Below, one piece after another: positions 22,690 to 35,960 of a stretch of 64,000 nucleotides of DNA. The DNA lies in contig NC_080702.1 of assembly GCF_030445035.2 (NCBI RefSeq), forward strand, positions 10,982,029 through 11,046,028, in the 5' to 3' direction. This DNA is from Dasypus novemcinctus. Lineage: Eukaryota > Chordata > Mammalia > Cingulata > Dasypodidae. Position numbers and translations under genes: made by a program. Position 1 is the stretch's first letter; each line of letters starts with the position of its first letter. The notes below the pieces were generated by a model. The model did no database searches, had not been told where the DNA came from, and saw only the letters and a list, made by a program, of their open reading frames with translations.

Positions 22690-23170
22690 TTTTTTTCTTA
22701 GAGAAGTTGTGAGTTTACAAAACAACCATGCACAAAATACAGGGATCCTATTACCACTCTGCCACCAACACCTTGCATTGGTGTGGATTTTTGTTTCAAC
22801 TGATGGCAGGATATTTCTACAATTGTACTATTAACTGGAGTCCATTGTTTAACATAGCATTTCACTGTGTAGTGTAGTTCCAAGGATTTTTTTAAAATTT
22901 ATTCTATTTTATATATACAATCTAACATTTCCCCTTTTACTCACATTCAGATATGAATTTCGGTGGTGGTAATTGCATGTTGTGCTACCATCAACACAAT
23001 CCAATACCAAAACCTTTCCATGATTCCATATAGGAACCCAGTACACTTTAAACTTTAACTTTCCATTAGCTATCCCCACCTCCTCCCCTAGTAACCTATA
23101 CTCTAGGTTCTGATTCTAAGAGTTTCCTTATTCTAATTATTTCAAATCACTGAGTTATATGCTTATTTTT
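22690..23170 (-). mobile_element. LINE-1 3'-end fragment (reverse orientation)
   Basis: Reverse complement of an L1 3' end: 'gagaagttgtgagtttacaaaac', 'acagggatcctattaccac', 'ccaccaacaccttgcattgg', then 3'-UTR-like 'attaactggagtccattg' and 'tagtaacctatactctagg'. It runs into unrecognised sequence after about 23170. No coding part remains. Confidence 0.65.
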
Positions 23171-23770
23171 TTCTCCCTGTGCTACCTTATAACGTAACCT
23201 CCATTTCTGTGCCATGCAATTCTTTAGGCCTGGATGTTTAACTCTGCATCTCTTTAAGAGCAAGTTGTCATGTCACCCTAGAACTAACTTTGAACGTATC
23301 ATTCCATAGGTTCCTCAGCCTCCTCTGCATTCTCCTAATGCATTGCAGGCACAAAGGTGATCGTGAACACTCTGATGTCTTTCATCATTGTGTCTACCTA
23401 ATCCACCTATCCATTTGGTAGATTTTGTTAAAGCACTGTATTTCTCTATTTATAGTTCAAACAATTTCTACAAAATGCCATCACCTTTACATTGAAAAAG
23501 TTTATTTATGAAAAGGTGGGGGAAACCTCAATCTTTGTACATTCTAATGTTACAATCACTATGAACTTTTGTTTTGTCCTCAAGGTAATTGGAAAACCTA
23601 TGGCCAATAGACCGTGTTCATGGGATAATCAAAGATATCACACAGTGGTATTATCTGCTTTGACCTTTTCTCTTCACCTATTTCCAAAGTTTGATTTCCC
23701 AGCACTGGGTCTTAATTGTCATGGATTAACATAAATCCCTGAGGTTAATACATTTTATGGCTTCATCTTT
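23171..23770. other. 5' flank of OR pseudogene
   Basis: No recognisable repeat for most of its length. At its end a pyrimidine-rich tract runs into an AG (about 23762-23773, 'tcatctttcag'). This fits the splice acceptor that usually joins an untranslated first exon to the single OR coding exon. Confidence 0.4.
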
Positions 23771-23776
23771 CAGGAG

Positions 23777-24717
23777 TGAATGAGCAAAGTGAGAGTAATG
23801 CAGTGGCCTAATGAGAGTGCCCTCCCTGGAGTCATACTGTTAGGTTTTTCAGACAAGCCTCAGATGGAGCTGGTTCTTTTTGGAATAATTTTGTTCCTTT
23901 CCCTCATGACCCTTCTAGGCAACACTTATCATTCTAGTGTCCATCTTGGACTCCAAACTCCACACTTCTATGTACTTTTTCCTCTCCCATCTCTACTTCC
24001 TGGACCTCTATTTGACCAGCAGTAGCATTCACCAGCTTCTAGTCAACCCCGTGTGGTTCAGATAAGTCGATCACATCTGGACGCTGCATTTTCAACTCTA
24101 TGTCTCCCTTGCACTGGACTTCAGTGAGTGTATCCTCCTGGCTGTGATGTCCTATGATCACTATGTTGCTGTTTGCCATCCTCTACATTATGTCATGCAT
24201 CCTCGGCTCTGCCATGTCTTGGCTTCTATGGCATGATTCAGTGGGATGGCTTCCAAGTTTATTCAGTCTATACTCACCCTCCAACTGCCCTTTTGTGGTC
24301 ATTGCCAGGTGATCATTTCTTCTGTGAGGTCCCTGTGCTCATCAAGTTGGCATGTGTGGACACCACATTCAACCAGGCTGAGCTCTTTGAGCTGGTGTAT
24401 TGTTCCTGGTGGTGCCTTTGTCACTCATCCTAACCTCCTATGGGTACACTGCTCAAGCAGTTTTGAAGATCAAGTCAGCCATTGGAAGACTTAAAGAATT
24501 TGGAACCTGCTCTTCCCACCTGATGGTGGTCATCATCTTCTGTGGAACCTTTATCTTCATGTATCTGCAGCAAGCCAGGAGTAGATCCAAAGACCAGGGA
24601 ACGTTTGTTTTCCTCTTCTGCATTGTGGTGACCCCCACATTTAACCCACTCACTTATACCCTAAGGAACAAGGAAGTAAAGTCAGCACTGAAAAAATTTC
24701 TTGAGAAACTCGAATGA
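23777..24717 (+). pseudogene. Olfactory receptor pseudogene, OR2G-like
   Basis: Class II odorant receptor (olfactory neuron membrane GPCR in the intact state). ATG at 23780 starts a frame with an N-terminal NES glycosylation site and 'GVILLGFSDKPQMELVLF', then TM1. A one-base loss near 23920, just after the GN of TM1, shifts the frame; the correct sequence ([12 protein letters not shown]-type) continues one frame over. That frame meets a stop at about 24061-24063 after TM2. TM3 resumes in another frame with '[17 protein letters not shown]' (DRY as DHY). A further shift precedes TM4, and another follows 'LQLPFCGHCQ'. From 24400 the C-terminal third is open: '[14 protein letters not shown]', 'GTCSSHLMVV' (TM6) and NPLTYTLRNKEVKSALKK (TM7 and tail), stopping at 24717. 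The total is about 940 bp. 'LKIKSA.GR' and 'CGHCQV' are typical of OR2G. It is clearly non-functional. Confidence 0.92.
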
Positions 24718-25504
24718 CCCCATGGGACATGATTATCAAGAAACCTTTAGAAGAGGCTTATTAAGGATGAATCATTTAATGAATGGCAACTCAATAAATA
24801 ATTTGGTTCTGTTCATAACCCTATCAACGGGATTCAGTAGAAGAGATTAAATTATAGCTTGAATTTCAGAGTCAGAACAATTTGAGTTGTAGTGCCCATT
24901 TGACCACATAAGAGCTGTGGGACTTGGCCAACTTGCACAACCATTACATTATCTCTAAATTAGGCTATATACTAGGACCTGAAATGGAACAGACCCAATT
25001 AAAACAGATCAGTATTCTAAGGATTTACTATTTTTAAAACTTGGTGTTATGAAGTTTATTCTACTTAATAGTCATAGCCATACATTAGATGACTTATAAA
25101 AATTACTGAATTATTATAAAATTATTACAGTTTTTCTTTTGCAAAGATCAAAGTATTTTGGTCAGTTGCTCAGGACAGAAAGAGCAAACCCTAAGTTTCA
25201 GTGACATTGTTCTATCAACTATGGATTGTTGAGCCCTTCACTTCCCCTCTGTAAGCCTTGTTACACTCTGGGTTCATCTGTAGTGCTGCACCCCAACTCC
25301 AGTCCTGTATTATAAGTTACTGATATTTTTTGCATTTCTCCCCTCACTAGGTTTTTGAGAACAGCAAGTACATTATGATTTAATCACAGTTTAAAATAAA
25401 ACCTTTATATATAACTTTACAATGACTCCTACCTTTCTTTCCAAGCCGAAATCTTTTCCATTCAAAAGTTCATGTAAATTATGTATTTCTCTCTAGGTGC
25501 TTTT
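24718..25504. other. 3' flank of OR pseudogene, no gene recognised
   Basis: AT-rich. A tract around 25377-25400 contains AATAAA ('aaaataaaacc'). Nothing else recognised. Confidence 0.4.
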
Positions 25505-26550
25505 CCCATTAAAAATTTATTGAAGTATATTGGTCACAGATGAACATACATAAACAATAAATGTATAGTATAAGTTGTGAACTTACAAAGTAAGCATGCA
25601 TAACATCATGCAGGGTGCCCATACATCACCCCACCACCAATACCTTGCATTGTTGTGAAACATTTCTAATAAATTATGAAAGAGCATCTTCAGTGTATTA
25701 CTGTTATACTAACTATTGTACATAGCTTACATTTGGGGTATTTTTTCACCAAACCACCATATTTTTCATAAACCGTACAATTTATTAAAGTGTACATTAA
25801 CAGTGTATGGTATAATCACAGAGTTGTGCATTTATCACTTCAATTAATATTAGACCATTTCCATTACTCAAAAAAAAATCAACAAAAACCAGGACCCATA
25901 TGCTAGCACTACTCATTATAAGTCCTATGATGTGCTTTCACCATTTTAATTCATTTCCAAATATTTACAAATTTTTTAACAAATTCTGCAAAAATTAAAC
26001 TTCAGTTTTCCATGCTGTAACCCCATTCTATTTTCTGATGACATATTCAAGCTATTAACTTCATGATTTTGCTCATCATATTTAGTTCATAATGAAATCA
26101 TGCAATATTTTTTTCTTTTGTTCTTGGCTTCCTTCACTCAACATAAAGTCCTGTAGGTTCATCCATATTGTCATGTTTCCGGACTTAATTACTTTTTACT
26201 GCTGAATAATATTCCATTGTGTGTATATACCACAGTTTGTTTATCCGTTTATCAGTTGATGAACATGGGGGCTGATTCCATCTTTTGGTAACTGTGAATA
26301 ATGTCACTAAGTACATCAGTGTGCAGATGTCTGTTCATGCCACTGCTTTCCATTCTTCTGGGTTATATACCTAGTAGTGATATTGCTGGGTCACATGGTA
26401 AATATCTAATTTCCTTAGGAACCACCAAAGAGACTTCCACTGTGGCTGTACTATCCTACATTACCACTAACAGTGAGTAAGCATTCCTACCAACATTCCT
26501 CTCCAACATTCCTCTACATTCCTCTCCAACACCTTTAGATTCCTGTTTTG

Positions 26551-26832
26551 TTAATAGTGGCCATTCCAGAAGGTGTGAAATGAAATCTCATTGTAGCTTT
26601 GATTTGTATTTCCTTGATAGCCAGTGATGTTGAATGGCTTTTCATGTGTTTTTACACCATTTGTATTTTTTTTAATAGAATAATGTCTATTCAGGTTTTT
26701 TGCCCATTTTTTAATTGGGTCATCTGCCTTTTTGTTGTAGGATCTCTTTATATAATGGATATTAGACTCTTGCCTGATGTGATTTCCAAATATTTTCTCC
26801 CATTGAGTAGGCTGCCTTTTTACCCTATTCAC
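26551..26832 (-). pseudogene. L1 ORF2 C-terminal fragment
   Basis: A 93-codon open stretch with 'KKWAKNLNRHYSIKK' and 'YNEISFHTFWNGHY', the degraded equivalent of the L1 ORF2p segment just upstream of the cysteine-rich C-terminus ('KRWAKDMNRHF' in better-preserved mammalian copies). It marks the direction of the element as minus. It is broken on both sides. Confidence 0.75.
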
Positions 26833-29183
26833 AAAGTCTTCTTTTGGAGGAGAAGTGTTTAATTTTGAGGAGGTCCCATTTATCTATATTTTCCTTTTTT
26901 GCTTATGCTTTGGGAGTAAGGTTTAAGAGAACCCCCCCTTCTACAGGATCTTATAGATGTTGCCCTACATTATCTTCTAGGAATTTTATTGTCTTGGCTT
27001 TTATGTTTAGGTGTTTGGTCCATTTGGAGTTGATTTTTGTATAGGGGGTGAGATAGGACTTGTCATTCATTGTTTGTTAATGGATATCCAGTTCTCCCAG
27101 CACCATTTATTGAAGAGATTGTTCTAATCCAGAAAAGGGGATTTTGTAGGTCATCAAAAATCATTTGACCTTAAAGGAAGGTCTATTTCTGAACTCTCAA
27201 TTTCATTCCATTGATTAATACATCTATCTTCATGCCAAAACCCTGCTGTTTTGACCACTGTATCTATGTAATACACTTCAAGATCAGAAGACATGAGTCT
27301 TCTGACTTTGCTCTTCTTTCAAGGATGTTTTTGTTCAGGATTCATTTCCCTTTCAAATAAATCTGTAAGTGACTTTTCTATATCTGTAAAGTGAGTTGTT
27401 GGAATTTTGGTTGATAATGCATTGAATCTATAAATGAGTTTGGATAGAATTGACATCTTCACAATGTTTAGTCTTCCAATGCATGGACACATAATACCCT
27501 TCCATTTGTTTGAGTCTTCTTTGATTTCTTTTAGCAGTGTTTTGTAGTTTTCTGAATAAAGATCCTTTACATTCTTGATTAAATTAACTTCTAGATATTT
27601 GAAACTGTTTTTGTTATTGTAAATTCAATTTTTTCTTGATTTCCTCATCAACTTGCTCATTACTAGTACTTAGAAACATCATGTTGTTTTTTCCTATTGA
27701 TCTTTTATTCTGACACTTTGCTGAACTCATTTATTAGCTCTAATAGCTTTGTTGTAGAGATTTCAGAATTTTCTAAATATAAGATCATGTCATCTGGGAA
27801 TAGAGAGAGTTTTACTCCCTCTTTTCCAATTTGGATGACTTTTCTTTCTTGTCTAATTGCTCTAGCTAGAACTTCTATCACAATTTTGAGTAATATTCAA
27901 ATACACAAATAATAATATTCAAATTCATATCACAATATTGAATAACAGTGGCGACAGTGGTCATCTTTGTCTTGTTCCTGAGAGAGAAAGCTTTCAACTT
28001 CTCCCCATTGAGTATGACGTTGACTGTGGTATATTCATCTATGTCCTTGGTTATGCCAGGAACTGTCCTTCTATAACTATCTTTTAAATTGTTTTTATTA
28101 AGAAAGAAAGCTGTATTTTGTCACATGACTTTTCTGTGTCAATTGAGATTATTGTTTTTCCCTCTTCAATTTGTTAATGTGATGTATTTGATCTTCTTTG
28201 GTTAAAGCACACTTGCATATGAGGAATAAAATCCACTTGATCGTGGAGTATAGTTCTTTTAATATGCTTTTGGATTCTATTTACAAGTATTTTGTTGAGA
28301 ATTTTTACATTTATGCTGATTAGAGAGATTAGTCTGTAATTTTCTTTTATTGTAGTGTATTTATCTGACTGTGATATTAGAATGATGTTGGCTTCATAAA
28401 CTGTGTTGGGTAACTTTCCCTCCTTTTCAAGATTTGGTGAAATTTAAGCAGAATTGGAATTAATTCTTCTCAGACAGATGGTTCAATTCACCTGTGAAGC
28501 ATCTCGTCTTGGACTTTTCTTTGATGGGAGAATTTTGATAACATTTGATTCAATCTCTTTTTGATTGGTTTATTGTGTTCCTGTGTTTCTTGTAGAGTCA
28601 ATGTATGTTGTCCGTGCATTTCTAGAAATTTGTCCATTGCACCAAGTTGTCTAATTTCTTGGCATACAGTTGCTCATAATATCTATTTGTGGTCTTTTTT
28701 TTATAACTGTGGGGTCAGTCATATGCCCCCCCCCCTTCATTCCTGATTTTATTTATTTACATCTTCTCTCTTTTTTTCTTTGTTAGTATAGATATGGGTT
28801 TGTCAATTTTATTGATCTTTTCAAAGAACCAGTTTTTGATTTTGTTAAATTTTTCCTATTGTCTTTTTTTCTTTATTTATTTTTGCTCTAATCTGTATTT
28901 TTAAACTTTCTGTTTGATTTGGGATTGGTTTGCTGTACTTTTTCTAGTTTCTCCATGCATTCAGCTTGATTTTAAACTTTTCTTCTTTTTTAATATAGGC
29001 ATTTAGTGCTATAAATTTGTCTCTAACTCCTGCCTTGGCTGTATCCCATAAGTTTGGATAAGCTGTGTTGTTATTTCATTCACCTTGAGATAGCTACTAA
29101 TTTATCTTACAATTTCTTCTTTGACCCACTGGTTATTTAGGAGTGTGTTGATTAGCCTCCATGTATTTGCAAAATTTCCCCTT

Positions 29184-29197
29184 TCCCATCAATTATT
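29184..29197. repeat. Target-site duplication, left copy (ANP32B retrocopy)
   Basis: tcccatcaattatt, identical to 30473-30486. It abuts the poly-T (poly-A on the minus strand) of the retrocopy and shares its last two T's with it. This is the duplicated target produced by L1-mediated insertion. Confidence 0.93.
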
Positions 29198-29591
29198 TTT
29201 TTTTTTGACCCAAAATGTTAAGATTTTATTTACAAAGCTTCTTTTGTTGTACAGAAAGTAAAATGCTGTTACAACCTCAGTGTAGCTGGTAGCCATGGGT
29301 GGTTAGGAATCACCGGCACAGCTAGCCATGCTACAGCAAGTCTTACACAAAAACCTAACAACGCTTATAATTTTGTTGGGGTGAGGTCCCCCAGCTTGGT
29401 GGTAGATTTCCCAGAGGGACTAAATGGAGGAAGGCGGAATGTCACAGGAACTATTCTTTGGCTCTTTGGGTGGGTGGGTTTCCTGGGGCTTGTATCACAG
29501 CTACCTTTTTTTTTTTTTTAAACAGCTACCGAATCCAAAGGAGCAGTCCAACCAATACTGAACAGTTCTTTTTCACGGTTTATTTGGGGTC
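29196..29591 (-). other. Poly-A tail and 3' UTR of ANP32B retrocopy
   Basis: On the minus strand the stop codon is followed by about 385 nt of 3' UTR. It includes an internal A run (about 29507-29520 on + as T's), then AATAAA (complement of 29225-29230), about 18 nt of sequence, and an 11-nt A tail (29196-29206). The order stop, UTR, polyadenylation signal, A tail, duplication is exactly what a reverse-transcribed processed mRNA leaves. Confidence 0.88.
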
Positions 29592-30497
<906 letters not shown>

Positions 30498-30809
30498 TTA
30501 TTCCACTATTATCATCGAAGGTGCTTTGTATAATTTCAAACTTATAAAATTTATTCAGAGCTATTTTGTGCCCAACATGTGTTGTACTCTGAAGAAAGAT
30601 CCATGAGTACTTGCAAATAATTTTTAACCTGCTCATTTGGGGTGGAATGTTCTGTATTTCTGTCTGGTCCAGCTCATTTATCACATTGTTCAAGTTCCCT
30701 GTTTCTTTGTTGATATTCTGTCTAGTTGTTCTATTGATGTGAGTGGCATGTTGAAATCTCCAAGTATTATTGTACAGATGTCTATTTCTCCTTTCTGTTT
30801 TACTAGAGT

Positions 30810-31007
30810 TTACCTCATGTATTTTGAGGAACGTAGGTTAGGTGCATAGATACTTATGAGTGTTACTCCTTCTTGTTGGATTGTCCCTTTTATTAATTTA
30901 TAATGGTCTTTTGCATCTCTTATCGCCTTTTTAAATGTAAAATCTGTTTTGTCTGATATCAGTATAGCTACCCCTGTTCTCTTTTGGTTACTGTTTGTGT
31001 GAAACAT
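30810..31007 (-). pseudogene. L1 ORF2 endonuclease-region fragment
   Basis: An open stretch containing 'QKRTGVAILISDKTDF', 'DHYKLIKGTIQQEGVTLISIYAPN', matching the N-terminal endonuclease domain of L1 ORF2p. It places the ORF2 start a short way to the right and confirms minus orientation. It is a fragment of a dead ORF. Confidence 0.85.
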
Positions 31008-31972
31008 CTTTTTCCAACCTTTCAGTCTATTTGTATCCTTAATCTAAAGTGAGTCTCTGCAGACAGCATGTGGAATGCACTTGATTTTTTACCCATTCTG
31101 TCAGCCTGTGTCTTTTGATTGATGAGTATAATCCACTAACATTCAATGTTATTACTGTGAAGGGATTATTCAACAATTTTTATCCTTTGGCTTTCATATG
31201 TCATATCTTACTTTTGTCTGTCTTTTTACCCTTTTGGTTACCCTTTTAGATAGTCTTCACTTCTGCACTCTCCTCCAAGCCTCTGTCTCATCTTATCATT
31301 CCTGGCTGCAGAACTCCCTTTAGTGTTTCCCATAGAGTTAGATTATTGTTTACAAATCTCTTAGTTTCTGTTTATCTGTGAATATTTTAAACTCACCATG
31401 CTATTTGAAGGACAGTTTTGCCAGATAATGAATTCTTGGCTGGCAGTTTTTCTCTTTCATTATCTTAATTATATCATACCACTGCCTTCTTACCTCCATG
31501 ATTTCTGAAGAGATATCCCCACAAAGTCTTACTGGACTTACTGGACCTTGTATGTGATGTTTTGCTTATCCCTTGCTACTTTTGGAATTCTCTTTTTATC
31601 TTTTGCCATTTGGCATTCTGACTATTTTCTGCCTTGGTGTAGCTCTATTTGGGTTTATTCTAATTGGAGTACTCTGTGCGCCCTGGACACATATATACAT
31701 ATGTCTTTCATGAGACTTTTGAAATTTTCAGCCATTATTTCCTCAAATATTCTTTCTGCCCCTTTTCTCTTTTTTCTTTCTGGAACTCCTATGAGGTATG
31801 TTAGGAACACTTCCTATTATCATTTAACTCCTTAAGCTCAAATTTTTCCAGTCTTTTCTCTCTCTGTTTGTCTTCTGTTCAATTTATGCTGGTCTTTCCT
31901 ATACATAGTTGATGCTTTTCTCTATGATTTCAAATCTGCTGCTTTGTGCCTCTATTGTATATTTAATCTCAC

Positions 31973-32203
31973 TTATTTTATCTTTATTCCCATAAGCTCT
32001 CCTATATTTCTATCCAAGGCTACAAAAAAAAATTTTTTTTTTTTGCACTCATCCAGTGTTTTCAAAATGTCTTTTATTTCTTTAGCCATGTTGTCCTTCA
32101 ACTCTATGATTTGATTTAGGATATTTGTATGAAACTCATTGATGAGTTGTTTCAAGTCCTGCATGTCATCTGGAGCTTTGCTTTGTTTCTTTGCTTTAGT
32201 CAT
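31973..32203 (-). pseudogene. L1 ORF1 N-terminal fragment
   Basis: A 76-codon open stretch with 'QDLKQLINEFHTNILNQIIELKDNMAKEIKDIL', a heptad-like helical pattern fitting the coiled-coil segment of L1 ORF1p. It starts MTKAKKQ, basic as expected for ORF1p. The frame fails after an A-run in 'ECKKKKFF', probably a slippage indel (poly-A at 32023-32044). Confidence 0.65.
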
Positions 32204-33543
32204 ATCTTCCTTTTTCTTAGTATTGCTTGTAATGTTTTGCTGATGATTAGGGATCTGATTATGATGCTGAGTTTACTCTGATGTTCAGTTTCTCTCTTGC
32301 CAAGAGATTTACTGTTAAGTAGCTGTATGCTCCCACTGTTCTTTGACTCTTGGTTCAAATTCTTCTAGATATTTAGGACTACCTCTATTTCACTGCTCAA
32401 ACCAGGGCTAAGGACTCAGTAATGGTGTGCAGGTCAGTTGCCAAGGGCCTTGGAGGGCGGCCTGTAAAAGCTGATTGCCTCCTTTATGTTCTTAGTATTA
32501 TTTTTCCCTCATTTTCATGCACTTTTCTGGTCTTTCAGCAGATGGCGCTCTTTGGCAGACCTCTTAGTTTAGACCCCAGATGCTAGGGTGAATGCATTCA
32601 TTGAACCCCCCCAGGGCTGACCTTGCAGAAACAATATTCTCAGGGCAGGTGAAGCTTTGCAAAAAAAAGTTTATCATAAGTTTTGCTCCTCCCTTGGCTG
32701 GCCTGTCCCTATGCCTGCTCAGCAACCAGCCCAGGGCAGTACAGGTGTTGGAGAAGACAAACTATCTTTAGCTCCCTGCTAGCTCCAGGGACAATTTCAT
32801 GGCCCCACTGGTCTAAAAGTGTGTAATCCCTGGGATGAAGTACACCAAGTTCACTGACCAACATCGGAATTTTCTATAAACTGTGTCCCTCCATCTCCAC
32901 TTACTTAGGGAAGAGGAGCCCTGCAACCCCCTCAGTCTGCTGTTTGCTCCGTGGGTGGGGGGTATGTGTACCAGCAGCTGCTGCTAAAGCTTTACTCTTG
33001 GGATTTTTCCAGCCAGCTGAGACTCCTTTCCTTTGCCCCTCTCTCTTCTGTGTTCACCTTCCCCTGGTTTCCTGAGTCCTAAAGCTGCCCTGCAGAGAGT
33101 CCTCTAGACATTTTTCTGGAAGAGAAGGGATTCCTCTGCCACTCTAACTCTCCATTTCACTTGGGATTTTAAGCATTCTCAGATTAACACATCAAAACTA
33201 AAATCACAAGCTCTCTAAGTTTCTGCTTGCTATTCACTCTTTCTGATATCAGAATAAGGAAAACATTCATCTGTCACCTGTGACAGCATGTTTAACCTAT
33301 TCCTCCCTCTCACTTGTTGTATGTAACCTCTCCACAATAAGGTCATTTTTTTCTTTTTAGTTATGTCTCTAATATATCCACTTCTTTCCAGTTTGTTTCA
33401 AACACCTGTCATGTGGACTACTAGAGAGAGATAATTAATTAAATAATTAATCAAGCATACCCTTTATTCTTTCACACATTACCAGGTCCACATAATTTTA
33501 ATACATCATGGAACTTCCCTTGTCTTATTTTCTTCTTTACAAA

Positions 33544-33952
33544 CTGGGTTCATTCATTTATTATTATTTTTTAAAGATATTTTTATTTCTTAACCCACAC
33601 CCTTGTTTTTTTGTACTTGTACTCTGCTCTGTTTCTACTCATTGTGTGCTCTCTGTGTCTGCTCATCTTTTAGGAGGCCCTGGTTCCTGAACCCAGGACC
33701 TCACATGTTGGAGGGAGGTTCCCAATCACTTGAGCCACATCTGCTCCATGCTTGTTGTGTCTCTCCCTGTGTCTCCTTGTTACACCTCCTTGTTCCTTTA
33801 TCTCATTGTATAAGCTCAGTTTGCCAGCCCATTGCATCAGCTTGCTTTCCTGCTGGTCTTCTTTAGAATGCACTGGGAACCAAACCCAGGACACCCAGAT
33901 GGGAAGCAGGTGCCCAACTGCTTGAGCCACATCCGTTCCTCCTGGGTTCATT
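33544..33952 (-). mobile_element. Dimeric tRNA-derived SINE with TSD
   Basis: Reverse-orientation SINE flanked by ctgggttcatt at 33544-33554 and 33942-33952. The tail lies on the left ('ttttttaaagatatttttattt'). On the minus strand the 5' half contains 'tgtggctcaagcagttgggc' followed by 'ctgggtttggttccca', and the 3' half contains a second 'tgtggctcaagtgattggga' followed by 'ctgggttcaggaacca'. Each half therefore has an A-box-like and a B-box-like element of a tRNA-type polymerase III promoter. The body words differ from the DAS-type copies elsewhere in this window, so it is an older or sister family. Confidence 0.82.
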
Positions 33953-33954
33953 TA

Positions 33955-35545
33955 TTATCGATGCACTGATGATACACATGTGAACAAATGGTAACCATGT
34001 CTTAACAAAGCTACAAGCTAATGACCTAGCTAAGTTTATTGGTAGATTTTTACTGTATGGTTATATTTATTATGAAAAAAATGAAAGTCAACAATAAGGG
34101 AAAATTCTCTCATTTCAACAAATTGTCAGATATCTACCTTATTCTAACTAAAGATTGTTACATGTGATTTTAATTTTATTTTGATATTTGGTACTGAATT
34201 GACATTGACATTAGAGAAAGAAACATTACCTAAACAGTAAGCCTCATTTTGAAGGAGGAAAGAATTGTTTCTATTTGCTAATGACAAATATATTAATGTA
34301 TGAATATGAACGGAAAAAACGTACAGGTGAGTTTTAAAGAGGTTGCCAGCTTATAGGATCCAAACGGTTTTTAGGTGGTATGATACATTTTAAGGGTAGG
34401 GACTAAATTTCCTTAAAAGTTATTAGAAGTGTCAGAGGATATATTCACACAATAAAGCAAGACATGGTTAGAAATGGAATGCTATCCCTTGTACTGAGGA
34501 AGTCACAAAAGTTTCTGAATTCCCAGTAAACTGAGAAATGGGAAAGCAAAAAAGATTTTTTCCCTTAAAATGCAGATTTTAGAAATTGCCAATAAGTATG
34601 AATAGATGATTATGGAACCATGTGAGAATAGAAATTCTATTTCAAATAACTCAATTTTTACAACTGAGATACTTTAATATAAGGAAAGAGGAATAGGAAT
34701 AGAATTATTCATTTAACAACTGCTAAGAAATATAAAATGTACATTAAAAAATAGTGAGAACAACACACAGTACTAGAATGCCTGACGTTTGCTGTTCAAT
34801 TAAAATTCAGTCAGTAGCTTACTTGATATCCTGGGTCAGTTACTCAAGAGATTTATGCAAGAGACTACTTCTCTATAGACCACTCAATGATAATCTTTTT
34901 CTACTGCCTCATACAGACATTATCAAGGAATAATCAGAATGAATTTAATTTGCAAGTGATTACAAGCATGCCAGGTTAATTTACTGATATCTTACGGCAA
35001 GATGGAAGGTTTCTTTTTTTTCCCCCATGGCCATGTCCCAGGATCCTCTATTATGGACATTTTAATGAGCTACATATTTCCCACAGAGAAAAGATAGTAA
35101 TTCTCTTACCCATCTTGGGAGTGATGATGCCACATCAACAAACCCTTTTTTTCCTTTCTTTCTTTTTCCCCCTGTATAAGCCCCATGCCTATCAAGGAGT
35201 AAGTCACTGGGGTTTCACACTTTCAAATTCTTTTCCTTATGAGTGAAGGAACTGGCTCAGTATCTTCAAACACATTCCCAGCAAGCCCCAACATCTAGTT
35301 TGAAAGTCATTTGATTCTTTCCATTATGTGGAATAGGCATATCCATGTTGTACCCCTGGCTGCATGTACCAAAAACATTATCTCTTGGGGCTTAGCTAAG
35401 ATGGTTTTACTTTCTGTGTCCAAGTTTTTTATGAAATTTTAATGTATCAGGACATGATCTGTGGAACATATGATATAGGCTTATAGGAATTGCATAGTTT
35501 AGGATTGTACCTGTTTAGAGAGATATATATTTCTTCTTTATTTAT
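33955..35545. other. No gene recognised (intergenic)
   Basis: About 1.6 kb of AT-rich sequence. No coding frame or recognised repeat. Confidence 0.4.
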
Positions 35546-35549
35546 TTTC

Positions 35550-35960
35550 TTTTGTTACAGTTATTAGATCTGAAGTGAGATGCTCCCAGGGTCCACAGGA
35601 TGGAGGAATAAAATATGGATTAGGGTGGACTTACTGATATTCTACTATGGAAGTTCTGTGACTAGTAATGGAAGAAATTGTAGCATTGATGTGGAGAAAG
35701 TGGCCACGGTAGTTGGTGAGGGCAGGAAGAGGGAAGAAGAGATGTGCTGTGGGGGCATTTTTGGGACTTGGAGTTGTCCTAAATGATATTGTAGGGACAA
35801 ATGCTGGACATTATATTCTCCCATAACCCACTCAATGTACTGGGGGAGAGTGTAAACTAAAATGTAAACAATTATCCATGTGGTGCTGCAGTGCTACAAA
35901 ATGTATTCAACAAATGCAGTGAATGTGCCACACACACACACACAATAAATAAAATAGAGA
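35550..35960 (+). mobile_element. LINE-1 3'-UTR copy (sense), 3' end replaced by (CA)n
   Basis: Sense copy of the 3'-UTR family: 'cccagggtccacaggatggagg', 'actagtaatggaagaaat', 'ggagaaagtggccacggtag', 'gggggagagtgtaaac', 'tgctgcagtgctacaaaatg'. It ends abruptly at 'gaatgtgc' where other copies continue into the G-rich tract and A tail. Here a CA microsatellite (35929-35944) and 'aataaataaaat' follow instead. Confidence 0.75.
35929..35944. repeat. (CA)8 microsatellite
   Basis: A perfect CA run of about 16 bp at the truncated 3' end of the L1 3'-UTR copy. Confidence 0.9.

Noticed and set aside
33670-33951. tRNA gene candidate from the B-box-like 'gggtt..gttcc' words
   Set aside because: The tRNA-like arms cannot be completed, two copies sit in one element with a target duplication and A-rich tail; it is a SINE.
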